A stretch of 42,424 nucleotides of DNA from positions 1 to 42,424 of the forward strand of contig JBBRYK010000018.1 in NCBI GenBank assembly GCA_038237665.1. The letters run 5' to 3'. The notes below the pieces were generated by a model. The model was not told the origin of the DNA. It worked only from the letters and a program-made list of their open reading frames with translations, and searched no databases. The position numbers and the translations under genes were made by a program. This document shows, piece after piece, positions 1 to 7,021 of this stretch. Each line of letters begins with the position of its first letter. Position 1 is the stretch's first letter. This stretch comes from JBBRYK01 sp038237665 (lineage in GTDB: Bacteria; Actinomycetota; Thermoleophilia; Gaiellales; Gaiellaceae).

Positions 1-876
1 AACCGCCGCGCCCCCTCGACCCAGCCCTTCTTCCTCTGGCTGACGCCGCACGTTCCTCACAACGGAGGCCCACGCGACGACGACGATCCGCGCGGGGTCG
101 GCACGACCCGACCGCCGGCGCGGTACAAGGACAGGTTCGCGACCCTGCCGCTGCCGATGCCGCCGTCGTTCAACGAGGCGGACGTCTCGGACAAGCCCGT
201 CGGCATCCGCAACCGCGCGCCTCTCACCGACGAGCAGATCGCCGGGCTGCGCGAGGCCCACCAGCAAGCGCTCGAGGCAGACCTGGGCGTCGACGATATG
301 GTGGCCGCGGTCATTGCGCGGCTGCGCGCTGCCGGGGAGCTCGCCAACACCCTCCTCATGTTCACCTCCGACAACGGCTTCTTCTACGGCGAGCACCGGG
401 TGCTCCAAGGCAAGGTGCTGGTCTACGAGCCGTCGATCCGCGTTCCGCTCCTCGTGCGCGGACCGGGCATCCCGAAGGGCTTGCACCTGAAGCAGCTCGT
501 CGGGAACATCGATTTCGCGCCGACGATCATGGACGCGGCACACGCACACGCAGGGCTGACGATGGACGGCCGCTCCCTGTTCCCGCTCTTCCGGCAGCCC
601 GGCACCGAGTGGGGGAGAGACCTCGTGATCGAGAACGGGCCGAGCGGTGGACGTCGCGGCCGCGGCGGCGCCCAGCAGTTCTCCGCAGTCAGGACGCCCC
701 AGTACCTCTACGCGCTGTACGCCAACGGCGAGCGAGAGCTCTACGACCTCGTCCGCGACCCGTATGAGCTCCAGAGCCGGCACGACGACCCGGCCTACGC
801 AGAGATCGAGAAGAAGCTCGCGCTCCGCCTCGCCGCGCTCCGCAACTGCGCCGGGGCGGCCTGCTCGCAGCCGTAA
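1..876 (+). CDS. Sulfatase family hydrolase, C-terminal part (5' end outside window)
   Basis: The frame is open from the first base of the window, so the N-terminal half, including the expected C/S-x-P-S-R formylglycine site, lies upstream. The visible part reads like an alkaline-phosphatase-fold sulfatase. PFFLWLTPHVPH near the start matches the family's 'apHxPH' segment. FTSDNGFFYGEH carries the Asp-Asn metal ligands, and the Lys in QGKVLVYEPSIRVP is the usual substrate or sulfate contact. The family hydrolyses sulfate esters of sugars or aromatic compounds; the substrate cannot be told from this fragment. It ends in TAA at 874-876, and the next gene is convergent across a strong hairpin. 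Family call firm, specificity unknown. Confidence 0.85.
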   Translation, partial: NRRAPSTQPFFLWLTPHVPHNGGPRDDDDPRGVGTTRPPARYKDRFATLPLPMPPSFNEADVSDKPVGIRNRAPLTDEQIAGLREAHQQALEADLGVDDMVAAVIARLRAAGELANTLLMFTSDNGFFYGEHRVLQGKVLVYEPSIRVPLLVRGPGIPKGLHLKQLVGNIDFAPTIMDAAHAHAGLTMDGRSLFPLFRQPGTEWGRDLVIENGPSGGRRGRGGAQQFSAVRTPQYLYALYANGERELYDLVRDPYELQSRHDDPAYAEIEKKLALRLAALRNCAGAACSQP

Positions 877-895
877 CCGCCGCGCTCACCCGGTT

Positions 896-940
896 GCTCC
901 GGCAGGCCCTCCACCCAACTCCCCGAGGGCCTGCCGGGGC
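896..940. terminator. Hairpin between convergent genes, likely bidirectional terminator
   Basis: A perfect 13-bp inverted repeat (arms 899-911 and 925-937, GGCAGGCCCT paired with AGGGCCTGCC at its core) encloses a 13-nt loop; two further pairs and a G-T wobble extend it outward. It lies between the sulfatase stop at 876 and the convergent SRPBCC stop at 951. There is no T-run, so it could be an intrinsic terminator of the type common in GC-rich genomes or simply an mRNA 3' stabiliser. Confidence 0.6.
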
Positions 941-950
941 GTGTTCGGAC

Positions 951-1418
951 TCAGGCGGCGGCCAGCTCGTACAGGTCGAGCACCGCGTTCCAGCCCTCGT
1001 TGTAGCTCTCGCGGGCCTCGAGTGCGCGCTCGCCGAGGCGCTCCCAGCCGCTGTGGACGAGCTCGACACGCGTGCCGTCACCTTCGGCCTCGAACGTGAC
1101 CTCGACTTCGGTGGCCTCGTGAACCTGTGTCCTGCTGCAGTCCCTGCTCGGGTGCCAGGAGATCCGCAGCCGGTGGGGCGGGTTCCAGTCCAGGACATAG
1201 CCCCAGACGGTCTCGCCGCCGTCGGCGAGGCTCTCGACCAGCCGTCCGCCCTCGGCCGCGTCGAAGCGCACGCCGCGCGAGCCCGCCTCACCGACGGAGT
1301 GGGTGGGTAGCGGCCACCAGTCGCCGATCCGCTCGGTGAAGGTGGCGAAGGCCTGCTCCACCGAGCAGCCGACCGTGAGGGTCTTGTGCACCGGAGCGAT
1401 GGTCGTCTCCGTGGTCAT
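951..1418 (-). CDS. SRPBCC (START/AHSA1-like) domain protein
   Basis: A 155-residue protein that looks like one SRPBCC fold of the AHSA1 type. Recognisable segments are the N-terminal VEQAFATFTERIGDWWPLP, the central WNPPHRLRISWHP and the C-terminal GWNAVLDLYELAAA. Members bind hydrophobic ligands or act as Hsp90 activator-like proteins; no specific role is known here. The frame is open 26 codons further upstream, but the ATG at 1418 overlaps the arsR stop (ATGA) and has a GAGGAGAGG ribosome site, so I start there. ArsR-SRPBCC pairs are common in actinobacteria. It should be co-transcribed with, and controlled by, the upstream ArsR. Confidence 0.85.
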   Translation of the reverse strand: MTTETTIAPVHKTLTVGCSVEQAFATFTERIGDWWPLPTHSVGEAGSRGVRFDAAEGGRLVESLADGGETVWGYVLDWNPPHRLRISWHPSRDCSRTQVHEATEVEVTFEAEGDGTRVELVHSGWERLGERALEARESYNEGWNAVLDLYELAAA

Positions 1419-1735
1419 GCCTCTCTCCTCTCCTCGTCGGACTCCGCTGCCGCCTTGAAGCCGGCGAGCGCGTCGTCCCAGAATCGTTCGACCCAACTGC
1501 GGAGCTCGTCCAGCCCCATCGGTTCGAGCCGGTAGAGGCGGCGGGTTCCGTTCTTGCGCTCGCTCACGAGTCCGGCTCCCTTCAGGACGCGGAGATGCTG
1601 CGAGACGGCCGGACGGCTGACGGGCAGCCTGGCCGCCAGCTCGCCCACGGCCTGCGGGCCCTCGCCGAGCAGCTCGAAGATCGCTCGTCGAGTCGGGTCG
1701 GCCAGCGCGTCCAGCGTCTTACCGTAAGTGGTCAC
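1415..1735 (-). CDS. ArsR-family winged-helix transcriptional regulator
   Basis: A 106-residue protein that is almost entirely one ArsR winged helix. LADPTRRAIFELL (residues 11-23) is the family signature. PVSRPAVSQHLRVLKGAGLV is the recognition helix and the start of the wing, and RRLYRLEP forms the wing. No Cys-based metal site (such as ELCVCDL) is visible, so it is not an arsenic or metal sensor of the classic kind. It is closer to the group paired with SRPBCC proteins. The start is GTG at 1735 with no ribosome site; the promoter -10 lies 8 nt upstream, implying a leaderless mRNA. Palindromes over the promoter and start codon point to autorepression. Confidence 0.9.
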   Translation of the reverse strand: MTTYGKTLDALADPTRRAIFELLGEGPQAVGELAARLPVSRPAVSQHLRVLKGAGLVSERKNGTRRLYRLEPMGLDELRSWVERFWDDALAGFKAAAESDEERREA

Positions 1736-1771
1736 TTACGGTAAGTATAGGCTTACTTAAGCCAGAGTCAA
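1718..1771 (-). promoter_or_regulatory. arsR promoter with three palindromic operators
   Basis: On the minus strand: -35 TTGACT (1766-1771), 16-nt spacer, -10 TATACT (1744-1749), 8 nt, then the GTG of arsR (1735). Three palindromes built on CTTA-N(2-3)-TAAG overlie it: CTTACCGTAAG at 1718-1728, CTTACGGTAAG at 1735-1745 and CTTACTTAAG at 1752-1761. Their centres are about 17 bp apart. The first two together form a perfect inverted repeat with 13-bp arms and a 2-bp centre. Autorepression by ArsR is inferred from the position of the sites. Confidence 0.75.
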
Positions 1772-2320
1772 GCCTTCGAGCTGCAAGAGAGCCCGCTTGC
1801 GATCGAGTCCGCCCCCGTAGCCGGTGAGCGAGCCCGTCGAACCGACGATCCGGTGGCAGGGGATCACGATCGGGACCGGGTTGCGGTTCAGCGCCCCGCC
1901 GACAGCGCGAGCTGCGCGCGGCTTGCCGATTCTCCGCGCGAGCTCTCCATAGGTTTCCACGCTGCCGTAGGGGACGCGCTCCAGCTCACGGAGCACGTGT
2001 GCCTGGAAGGACGGCACACCGACGAGGTCGGTCGGGAGCTCGAAGTCCTCCCGCTTGCCCTCGAAGTACTCCTCGAGGTGACGGCGGGTCGTGTCGAGAC
2101 GCTTCGGCACGCGCAGCACGCGCAGGCCGTGGATGCGGGCGAGCCGTTCGACCTCCGCCTCGGGCTCGGGATCGAAGCCGATGCGGCAGAGGCCGCGCTC
2201 GGTCGACGCGAGCAATAGCGAGCCGATCGGCGAGTCCCAGACATCGTAGGCGACGTCGAGGAGGCCGGTTGCGGCGGCGGAGTCTCGGAAACGGCGGTCG
2301 AGTTCGGGACTGACAGTCAT
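1757..2320 (-). CDS. ogt: Methylated-DNA--[protein]-cysteine S-methyltransferase
   Basis: A 187-residue suicide repair enzyme that moves alkyl groups from O6-alkylguanine (and O4-alkylthymine) in DNA to its own cysteine. The active-site motif IPCHRIVGSTG contains the acceptor Cys at about residue 155. The Arg-finger helix region SVETYGELARRIGKPRAARAVGGALNRNP sits before it, and the conserved tail GYGGGLDRKRALLQLE follows. The N-terminal ribonuclease-like domain (about 1-100) is complete; there is no Ada-type zinc domain. The ATG at 2320 overlaps the stop of the upstream sigma-factor gene (ATGA, 2317-2320), so the two are translationally coupled. Its stop codon lies inside the arsR promoter palindromes. 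Confidence 0.95.
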   Translation of the reverse strand: MTVSPELDRRFRDSAAATGLLDVAYDVWDSPIGSLLLASTERGLCRIGFDPEPEAEVERLARIHGLRVLRVPKRLDTTRRHLEEYFEGKREDFELPTDLVGVPSFQAHVLRELERVPYGSVETYGELARRIGKPRAARAVGGALNRNPVPIVIPCHRIVGSTGSLTGYGGGLDRKRALLQLEGLTLA

Positions 2321-2784
2321 GGCTTGTTTCCCTTCTTGCGGATGCGGCGGACGCCTGAGGAGGCAGCCTGGCGGGCGGCCTCACTGCTGGAGCCGAGCGC
2401 GTCGCCGATGGTCGAGTAGTCGAGGTCGTAGCCGTAGCGAAGCACGACGGCGGCGCGCTCCTTCGCGGGTAGGTCTGCCGTCAGCGCCTGAAGCTCCTCG
2501 TAGGCGGGGGGCGTGTCGACCGATTCGAGATCGGGCACCTCCACGCCGCTCGGCAGCTTCGGGTAGGCGTCGATCGCGACGCGACTCGCGATCGTGATTG
2601 CCCAGCCCCGCAGGTTCTCGCTGTGCGCAAGGCGATCGTAGGCACGAAGCGCCCGCAGGAACGTTTCCTGGAAGGCGTCCTCGGCGGAGTCTCGTGGCAA
2701 CCGGCGGCGGAGGAATGCGAGCACGGCCTCGCGGTGCTCGAGGTAGAAATGTTCGAAGGGCGGGATCGCCACTTGCTCCATCAT
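2317..2784 (-). CDS. ECF-type RNA polymerase sigma factor
   Basis: A 155-residue sigma-70-like protein with only regions 2 and 4. Region 2 spans about residues 10-70, with SAEDAFQETFLRALRAYDRL as the core-binding and -10 recognition part and ENLRGWAITIASRVAIDAY after it. Region 4 spans about 95-150, with LPAKERAAVVLRYGYDLDYSTIGDALG and a basic end. Such factors direct RNA polymerase to stress-specific promoters and are usually held by an anti-sigma factor; none is adjacent. The gene is coupled to ogt by a 4-nt overlap, which suggests control of, or a response linked to, alkylation damage. Two adjacent ATGs (2784, 2781) could serve as start. Confidence 0.85.
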   Translation of the reverse strand: MMEQVAIPPFEHFYLEHREAVLAFLRRRLPRDSAEDAFQETFLRALRAYDRLAHSENLRGWAITIASRVAIDAYPKLPSGVEVPDLESVDTPPAYEELQALTADLPAKERAAVVLRYGYDLDYSTIGDALGSSSEAARQAASSGVRRIRKKGNKP

Positions 2785-2817
2785 CCATCTAACGCCCGAG
2801 AGAGCGGAACCGTGAGG

Positions 2818-3963
2818 TCAGCCCTGGCGGCCCTCGCGCGGCACCCAGGTCCTACCGGTCGGTCCCGTGTGCTCGGACTCCGGCCGGATCAGCCGGTTGT
2901 CGCCGTGCTGCTCCATCACGTGCGCACACCAGCCGGCGATGCGTCCGATCGCGAAGATCGACGTGCCCAGATCCGCCGGAATGCCGAGGTAGGTGTACAC
3001 CGTCGCCGCGTAGTAGTCGACGTTGACCGGGAACTGCCTGTGCTTGTTCACCTCCTCGACGAGCTTCTCCTGGATCTCGAAGTACGGCGGCAGGTCCTTC
3101 GCGCCCGAAGCCTTCGAGAGTTCCCGGGCGAACGCCCGCAGGAACTTCCCGCGCGGATCCGTCGTCACGTAGACGCGGTGGCCGAAGCCGGGGAACTTGA
3201 ATTTGGTCGCGAACCCCTGCTCGACGAACGCCGGAACGCGGTCGACCGAGCCGATCTCGTCCAGCATCGCCATCGTCCCGTCCGTCGCGCCGCCGTGGAG
3301 CGGTCCCTTGAGCGCGCCCAGCGCCCCGGTTACCGCGGCGTGCATGTCGGCGAGCGTGGCGGCGATGATGCGCGCGGCGAACGTGGAGGCGTTCAGCCCG
3401 TGCTCGGCCTGGAGGATGAAGCACGTATTGAGGATCTCCGCCGCCCGCGGGTGCGCTTCCTCGAGACCGGCCATGCGCACGAAGTCCTCGGCGTGACCAA
3501 GTTCCGGATCGGGAGCGACCGGCTCCTCGCCGCGGCGCCCGCGGATGTAGGCCGCGAGGATCGTGGGCATCTTCGCGATCAGGCGGACGGACTTCCGGTA
3601 CTCGGCCTCCGGAGAGTTGTCGCCCTCGTCGGGGTCCTCGACCGCCGAGGCCGAGACGACGGTCCGCAAAACGTCCATCGCCGTGCCGCTCCCGGACAGT
3701 CGGCCCAGGATCTCCTGCAGCACCTGCTCGAGCGCCCGGTGCTCGCCGAGCTCGGCCTTGAAGTCGCGCAGCTGGTCTTCGGTCGGGAGGTTCCCGTTGA
3801 GGAGGAGAAACGCGACCTCCTCGTACGCCGCCTTGTCGGCGAGCTCCTCGATCGCGTAGCCGTGGTACTGCAGGAAGTCGTCCGCGACCTCGGAGAGGCC
3901 GGTGGTCGCCGCGACGACACCCTCGAGCCCGCGGGGGGCCACACTCCGGGACTCGGCGGTCAC
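2818..3963 (-). CDS. gltA: Citrate synthase
   Basis: A 381-residue type I-like citrate synthase that condenses oxaloacetate and acetyl-CoA to citrate. The catalytic histidines are visible in GPLHGGATDG and PGFGHRVYVTTDPR, and the Asp region reads PVNVDYYAATVYTYLGIP. The C-terminal Arg region ENRLIRPESEH-like (DNRLIRPESEHTGP) and length fit the short Gram-positive form. The frame stays open far upstream on this strand, but homology begins at about GLEGVVAATTGLSEV. I chose GTG at 3963, with GTG at 3942 as an alternative; neither has a well-spaced ribosome site. It is divergent from the PfkB kinase gene. Confidence 0.92.
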   Translation of the reverse strand: MTAESRSVAPRGLEGVVAATTGLSEVADDFLQYHGYAIEELADKAAYEEVAFLLLNGNLPTEDQLRDFKAELGEHRALEQVLQEILGRLSGSGTAMDVLRTVVSASAVEDPDEGDNSPEAEYRKSVRLIAKMPTILAAYIRGRRGEEPVAPDPELGHAEDFVRMAGLEEAHPRAAEILNTCFILQAEHGLNASTFAARIIAATLADMHAAVTGALGALKGPLHGGATDGTMAMLDEIGSVDRVPAFVEQGFATKFKFPGFGHRVYVTTDPRGKFLRAFARELSKASGAKDLPPYFEIQEKLVEEVNKHRQFPVNVDYYAATVYTYLGIPADLGTSIFAIGRIAGWCAHVMEQHGDNRLIRPESEHTGPTGRTWVPREGRQG

Positions 3964-4080
3964 GCTCCGAGTCTCGCACAACCGACTGGGGAACCCGGAT
4001 TGGCACAAAAAGCACCCGGCTTCGAGCGCAATGGTGCCGGATCGCCCATCGGCTCGAGCCCGCTCGAGCAAACTAACGGC
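3964..4080. promoter_or_regulatory. Divergent intergenic region, citrate synthase / PfkB kinase
   Basis: 117 bp separate the two divergent starts. On the plus side CAAACT (4069-4074) stands 6 nt before the ATG at 4081, and no ribosome site is visible, which suggests a leaderless start. Two copies of the palindrome GCTCGAGC lie at about 4052-4068. On the minus side GAGACT lies 6 nt before the GTG at 3963, a poor -10 match. Promoter assignment is tentative. Confidence 0.35.
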
Positions 4081-4881
4081 ATGCGCGTCGCCGTCGTCGG
4101 CCATGTCGAGTGGGTGCAGTTCGCCCGGGTCGAGCGGACGCCGGCTGCGGGCGAGATCGCCCATGCCGAGGAGACCTGGGAGGAGGCCGGCGGCGCGGGC
4201 GCCGTGGCTGCGGTGCGGCTCGCCGAGCTCGAGGGTGAGGCGATGCTCTATACCGCACTCGGCCGCGACGAGTTGGGGACCGCGGCGGCGGAGCAGCTCG
4301 TCGCCCGCGGCGTGACGGTGCATGCGACACGGCCGGACGAGCCGCAGCGGCGGGCGTTCTGCTTCGTCGACGCCGTCGGCGAACGGACGATCACGGTGCT
4401 CGGCACCAAGCTCGTTCCGAGCGGAAAGGACGCCGATCTCCCCTGGGAGGAGCTGGCGAGAGCCGACGCGGTCTACTTCGTCAGTGGCGACGTCGCCGCC
4501 CTGCTGCAAGCACGGCGCGCCCGCGTCCTCGTCGCCACCTCGCGCGAGCTGCCAACGCTCCGCGCCGCCGGCGTCGAGCTCGACGGGCTTGTCGGCAGCG
4601 CCAAGGACGAGGGGGAGATGTTCCGTCCCGGCGATCTCGATCCCCCGCCGATCCTGGCCGTGACCACGTCGGGCTCGCTCGGCGGCTGGGCGCAGCCCGG
4701 CGGCCCCTACCGGGCCGCGGCGCCCGACGGCCCCGTCGAAGACGCGTACGGGTGCGGCGACGCCTTCGCAGCCGGCCTGGCACTCGCGCTGGCCCGGGGG
4801 CTCCAGAACGCGGAAGCGGTCGAGTTCGCCGCGCAATGCGGTGCAGACGCGCTCACGTTTCGCGGCGCTGGGGTCGCCTGA
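4081..4881 (+). CDS. PfkB-family carbohydrate/nucleoside kinase
   Basis: A 266-residue ribokinase-superfamily protein that should phosphorylate a sugar or nucleoside hydroxyl with ATP. MRVAVVGHVEWVQFARV is the first strand, and WEEAGGAGAVAAVRLAEL matches the family's glycine-rich substrate motif. The PfkB signature 2 is present as DAYGCGDAFAAGLALAL, containing the anion hole and the catalytic Asp (GDAF). It is shorter than typical members (about 300 residues), mainly in the middle. The substrate cannot be assigned. The frame continues upstream through non-coding sequence, so I place the start at ATG 4081, where homology begins. It stands alone, divergent from citrate synthase. Confidence 0.85.
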   Translation: MRVAVVGHVEWVQFARVERTPAAGEIAHAEETWEEAGGAGAVAAVRLAELEGEAMLYTALGRDELGTAAAEQLVARGVTVHATRPDEPQRRAFCFVDAVGERTITVLGTKLVPSGKDADLPWEELARADAVYFVSGDVAALLQARRARVLVATSRELPTLRAAGVELDGLVGSAKDEGEMFRPGDLDPPPILAVTTSGSLGGWAQPGGPYRAAAPDGPVEDAYGCGDAFAAGLALALARGLQNAEAVEFAAQCGADALTFRGAGVA

Positions 4882-4928
4882 CCCTTTCCCGGCCGCTGCC
4901 GTCGAGCGCGCGCAGGCACACTGTGGGT

Positions 4929-5177
4929 GTGAACCCTGAGGAACTACTGGCGTTGCTGGGCTGGATCCCTCAGGAGGACTGGCAGCGGCGCTCGATCAGC
5001 GACCTCGTCCGCGGCCTTTCCGTCGACCGGGATCCGGTGGAGATCAGGAAGTGGTTCCGCCAGTCTCGGCCGTCGCTCGGAAGACGGACGGCGCTCGACG
5101 TGCTCCGGCTGGCGAAGCGGCCAGACGACGCGCTGCTCGAGGAACTGCAGCGGCTCGCGTTGCAGCCGACGCTGTAG
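4929..5177 (+). CDS. Small uncharacterised protein
   Basis: An 82-residue, mostly helical, charged protein beginning VNPEELLALLGWIPQEDWQ. I do not recognise a family. GTG at 4929 follows CACACT (4917-4922) by 6 nt, fitting the leaderless pattern seen at other genes here; GTG at 4923 is an in-frame alternative. It carries DLVRGLSVDRDPVEIRKWF and LDVLRLAKRPDDALLEEL, which look like amphipathic helices, and has no signal peptide or membrane segment. It sits 47 bp after the PfkB gene and 128 bp before mraZ. The opposite strand also has an open frame here, but with a less protein-like composition. Confidence 0.55.
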   Translation: MNPEELLALLGWIPQEDWQRRSISDLVRGLSVDRDPVEIRKWFRQSRPSLGRRTALDVLRLAKRPDDALLEELQRLALQPTL

Positions 5178-5261
5178 CCGCTCGCGGACGTCCGACACCG
5201 CAGCCGCCCGCCGCGCCGACCCGCGCCGCTGCGTCCGCAGTCCCGCGAAAGGGGGATTGTG

Positions 5262-5303
5262 TTGCGTCGTGGGTTTTTATGGTTTAAAGTGGACCGTAGT
5301 GGG
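5262..5303 (+). promoter_or_regulatory. mraZ promoter region with 10-bp-spaced MraZ boxes
   Basis: Four pentamers are spaced exactly 10 bp apart just before mraZ: GTGGG (5269), ATGGT (5279), GTGGA (5289) and GTGGG (5299). This matches the known MraZ operator of TGGG-type repeats separated by 5 nt. A possible promoter is TTGCGT (5262-5267), 17 nt, TAAAGT (5285-5290), overlapped by the boxes. Autorepression of the dcw operon by MraZ is established in other bacteria; here it is inferred. Confidence 0.75.
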
Positions 5304-5305
5304 AG

Positions 5306-5740
5306 ATGCTTCTAGGCGAACACGACCATACGATCGATGAGAAGAACCGCCTCACCCTTCCGGCGAAGTTCCGGAAATCCTTCGAGGGCGGGGTGGTCCT
5401 CACGCGTGGGATCGACCGCTGTCTCTCGGTCTACCCGCGCGACGAGTGGGAGCGGCAGGTCGGCTCACGCATCGGGGAGCTCGAGGGTCTCAGCCGCGAC
5501 GACCGGCGGCTCCAGCGCTTCTTCTTCTCTTCGGCCACCGAGGTCGAGCTCGACAAGCAGGGCCGCGTGATGTTGCCGCCCGGGCTCGTGGAACACGCAG
5601 GGCTGGGCCGCGAAGTCACCGTCGCGGGTGTCTACGACCACCTCGAGATCTGGGACCGAGCCGCCTGGCAGGCCGAGATGCGCGAGGTCGAAGGGAGTGC
5701 GGAGGATGTTGCCGAACGTCTTGCGGGAAAACGCGACTGA
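5306..5740 (+). CDS. mraZ: Transcriptional regulator MraZ
   Basis: A 144-residue DNA-binding protein with two SpoVT/AbrB-like (swapped-hairpin) domains. The paired motifs are TIDEKNRLTLPAKFR (about residues 9-23) and LDKQGRVMLPPGL (about 84-96). MraZ forms ring-shaped oligomers and represses the dcw operon it heads by binding repeats upstream of its own gene, which are present at 5269-5303. The start is ATG at 5306, giving the standard MLLGEHDHTIDEK beginning; the GGGAG in front of it is too close to be a normal ribosome site, so translation may be leaderless or weak. It overlaps rsmH by 35 nt. Confidence 0.95.
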   Translation: MLLGEHDHTIDEKNRLTLPAKFRKSFEGGVVLTRGIDRCLSVYPRDEWERQVGSRIGELEGLSRDDRRLQRFFFSSATEVELDKQGRVMLPPGLVEHAGLGREVTVAGVYDHLEIWDRAAWQAEMREVEGSAEDVAERLAGKRD

Positions 5741-6662
5741 TCACATCCCCGTCCTGGCGGACGAGGTGCGCCGTCTCCTCGCCGTCCAGCCGGGAGAGAC
5801 CGTCGTCGACACCACCTTTGGTGCCGGCGGCCACTCGACGCTCCTCGCCGAGGACCTGCGCGGCCGGGGCAAGCTGATCGCCATCGACCGCGATCCGGAT
5901 GTGCGGCGCCACTTCGACCGCTTACGCAACCACACGGGCGCGCAGACACGTCTTCTGCGCGGCGACTTCGCGATCGTCCTCGAGCAGCTTGGCTCGAACG
6001 GCGTCAGGGCTGACGCGATCCTGATGGACCTCGGCGTCTCGAGCATGCAGCTCGACCGACCCGAGCGCGGATTCTCGTACGCCGTCGACGCCCCGCTCGA
6101 CATGCGTATGGACCCGTCTTCCGAGACCACGGCGGCGACGCTCGTCAACGAGCTGGACGACCGGGGGCTCGAGTCGATCTTCCGCCGCTACGGCGAGGAG
6201 CGCTACGCGAGGCAGATCGCGCGCGCAATCGTCCGGCGGCGCAAGGCGGAACCGTTCGAGCGGACCGGAGACCTCGTCGAGACGATCCGCGCCGCGATCC
6301 CCGCACCGGCGCGCTTCGGTGACGGTCATCCCGCCAAGCGCGTGTTCCAGGCGCTTCGCATCGCCGTCAACGACGAGCTCGGCGCCCTCGAAGCGGCCCT
6401 CCCCGCGGCGGTGGAGATGCTCCGCCCGGGCGGACGGATCGTGGTGATCAGCTTCCACTCGCTGGAGGACCGGATCGTGAAGCGGTTCCTGCGCGCGAAC
6501 GAGCGCGGCTGCGTCTGCCCGCCCGACTTCCCCGTGTGCGTCTGCGGGCACGAGCCGCTGCTACGGGCACTCGCCCGGAAGGCGATCAGGCCGAGCTCGA
6601 TCGAGGTTGCGGCCAACCCGCGGTCCTCGTCGGCGAAGCTGCGGGCGGCGGTGCGGACGTAG
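5706..6662 (+). CDS. rsmH: 16S rRNA (cytosine1402-N4)-methyltransferase RsmH
   Basis: A 318-residue SAM-dependent enzyme (formerly MraW) that N4-methylates C1402 in the ribosomal P site. It opens with DHIPVLADEVRRLL. The SAM-binding loop is DTTFGAGGHSTLLAE, and the motifs DLGVSSMQLDRPERGFSY and MRMDP follow. HPAKRVFQALRIAVNDEL and VISFHSLEDRIVKRFL are further strong signatures. ATG 5706 was chosen because AAGGGAG (5691-5697) lies 8 nt upstream; the ORF is open a further 26 codons. It starts within mraZ, as usual for a tightly packed dcw operon. Confidence 0.96.
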   Translation: MLPNVLRENATDHIPVLADEVRRLLAVQPGETVVDTTFGAGGHSTLLAEDLRGRGKLIAIDRDPDVRRHFDRLRNHTGAQTRLLRGDFAIVLEQLGSNGVRADAILMDLGVSSMQLDRPERGFSYAVDAPLDMRMDPSSETTAATLVNELDDRGLESIFRRYGEERYARQIARAIVRRRKAEPFERTGDLVETIRAAIPAPARFGDGHPAKRVFQALRIAVNDELGALEAALPAAVEMLRPGGRIVVISFHSLEDRIVKRFLRANERGCVCPPDFPVCVCGHEPLLRALARKAIRPSSIEVAANPRSSSAKLRAAVRT

Positions 6663-6664
6663 CG

Positions 6665-7021
6665 ATGGCGTCGCTCGCCCCGTCACCTGCGTACGACGAG
6701 CGGCCACGCCGGCCGCGCCCGCCGTCGCGCAAGGCCAGCGTTCGCAGCCAGCGCCGGATGGCCGGCAGCGTGGTCTGGATCGGCGTCGTCGCCGTCCTGC
6801 TCGCCGGGATCGTCGCCGTGAACGTCGCCGTCCTCAGGCTGAACGTGCGCCTCGACGAGCTGTCGCGCGATCGCGCTCGCCTGCGCTCCGACAACGCCAC
6901 GCTCGAGGCCCAGCTGGCCGGCGCGGCTTCCGCGTCCCGGATCCAGCAGGCGGCCGAGGGTCGGGGCCTCGCACCGGTTACGCCCGAGCAGACGACGTAC
7001 GTGTACCTCGCTCAGAAGTGA
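6665..7021 (+). CDS. ftsL: FtsL-like septum formation protein
   Basis: A 118-residue bitopic membrane protein in the ftsL position. A basic cytoplasmic N-terminus (about 1-33) is followed by one membrane segment (about 34-57, SVVWIGVVAVLLAGIVAVNV). A periplasmic coiled coil comes next (about 58-90, NVRLDELSRDRARLRSDNATLEAQL is its core). FtsL links with FtsB/DivIC and FtsQ and helps activate the FtsW-FtsI synthase pair. Sequence conservation in this family is low, so the name rests on architecture and position between rsmH and ftsI. It starts 2 nt after rsmH ends and overlaps ftsI by 4 nt (GTGA). Confidence 0.85.
   Translation: MASLAPSPAYDERPRRPRPPSRKASVRSQRRMAGSVVWIGVVAVLLAGIVAVNVAVLRLNVRLDELSRDRARLRSDNATLEAQLAGAASASRIQQAAEGRGLAPVTPEQTTYVYLAQK

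Noticed and set aside
2818..4836. Very long minus-strand frame extending citrate synthase over the PfkB gene
   Set aside because: The upstream 290 codons show no family features and are antisense to a clear PfkB kinase; open frames opposite genes are frequent at this GC content.
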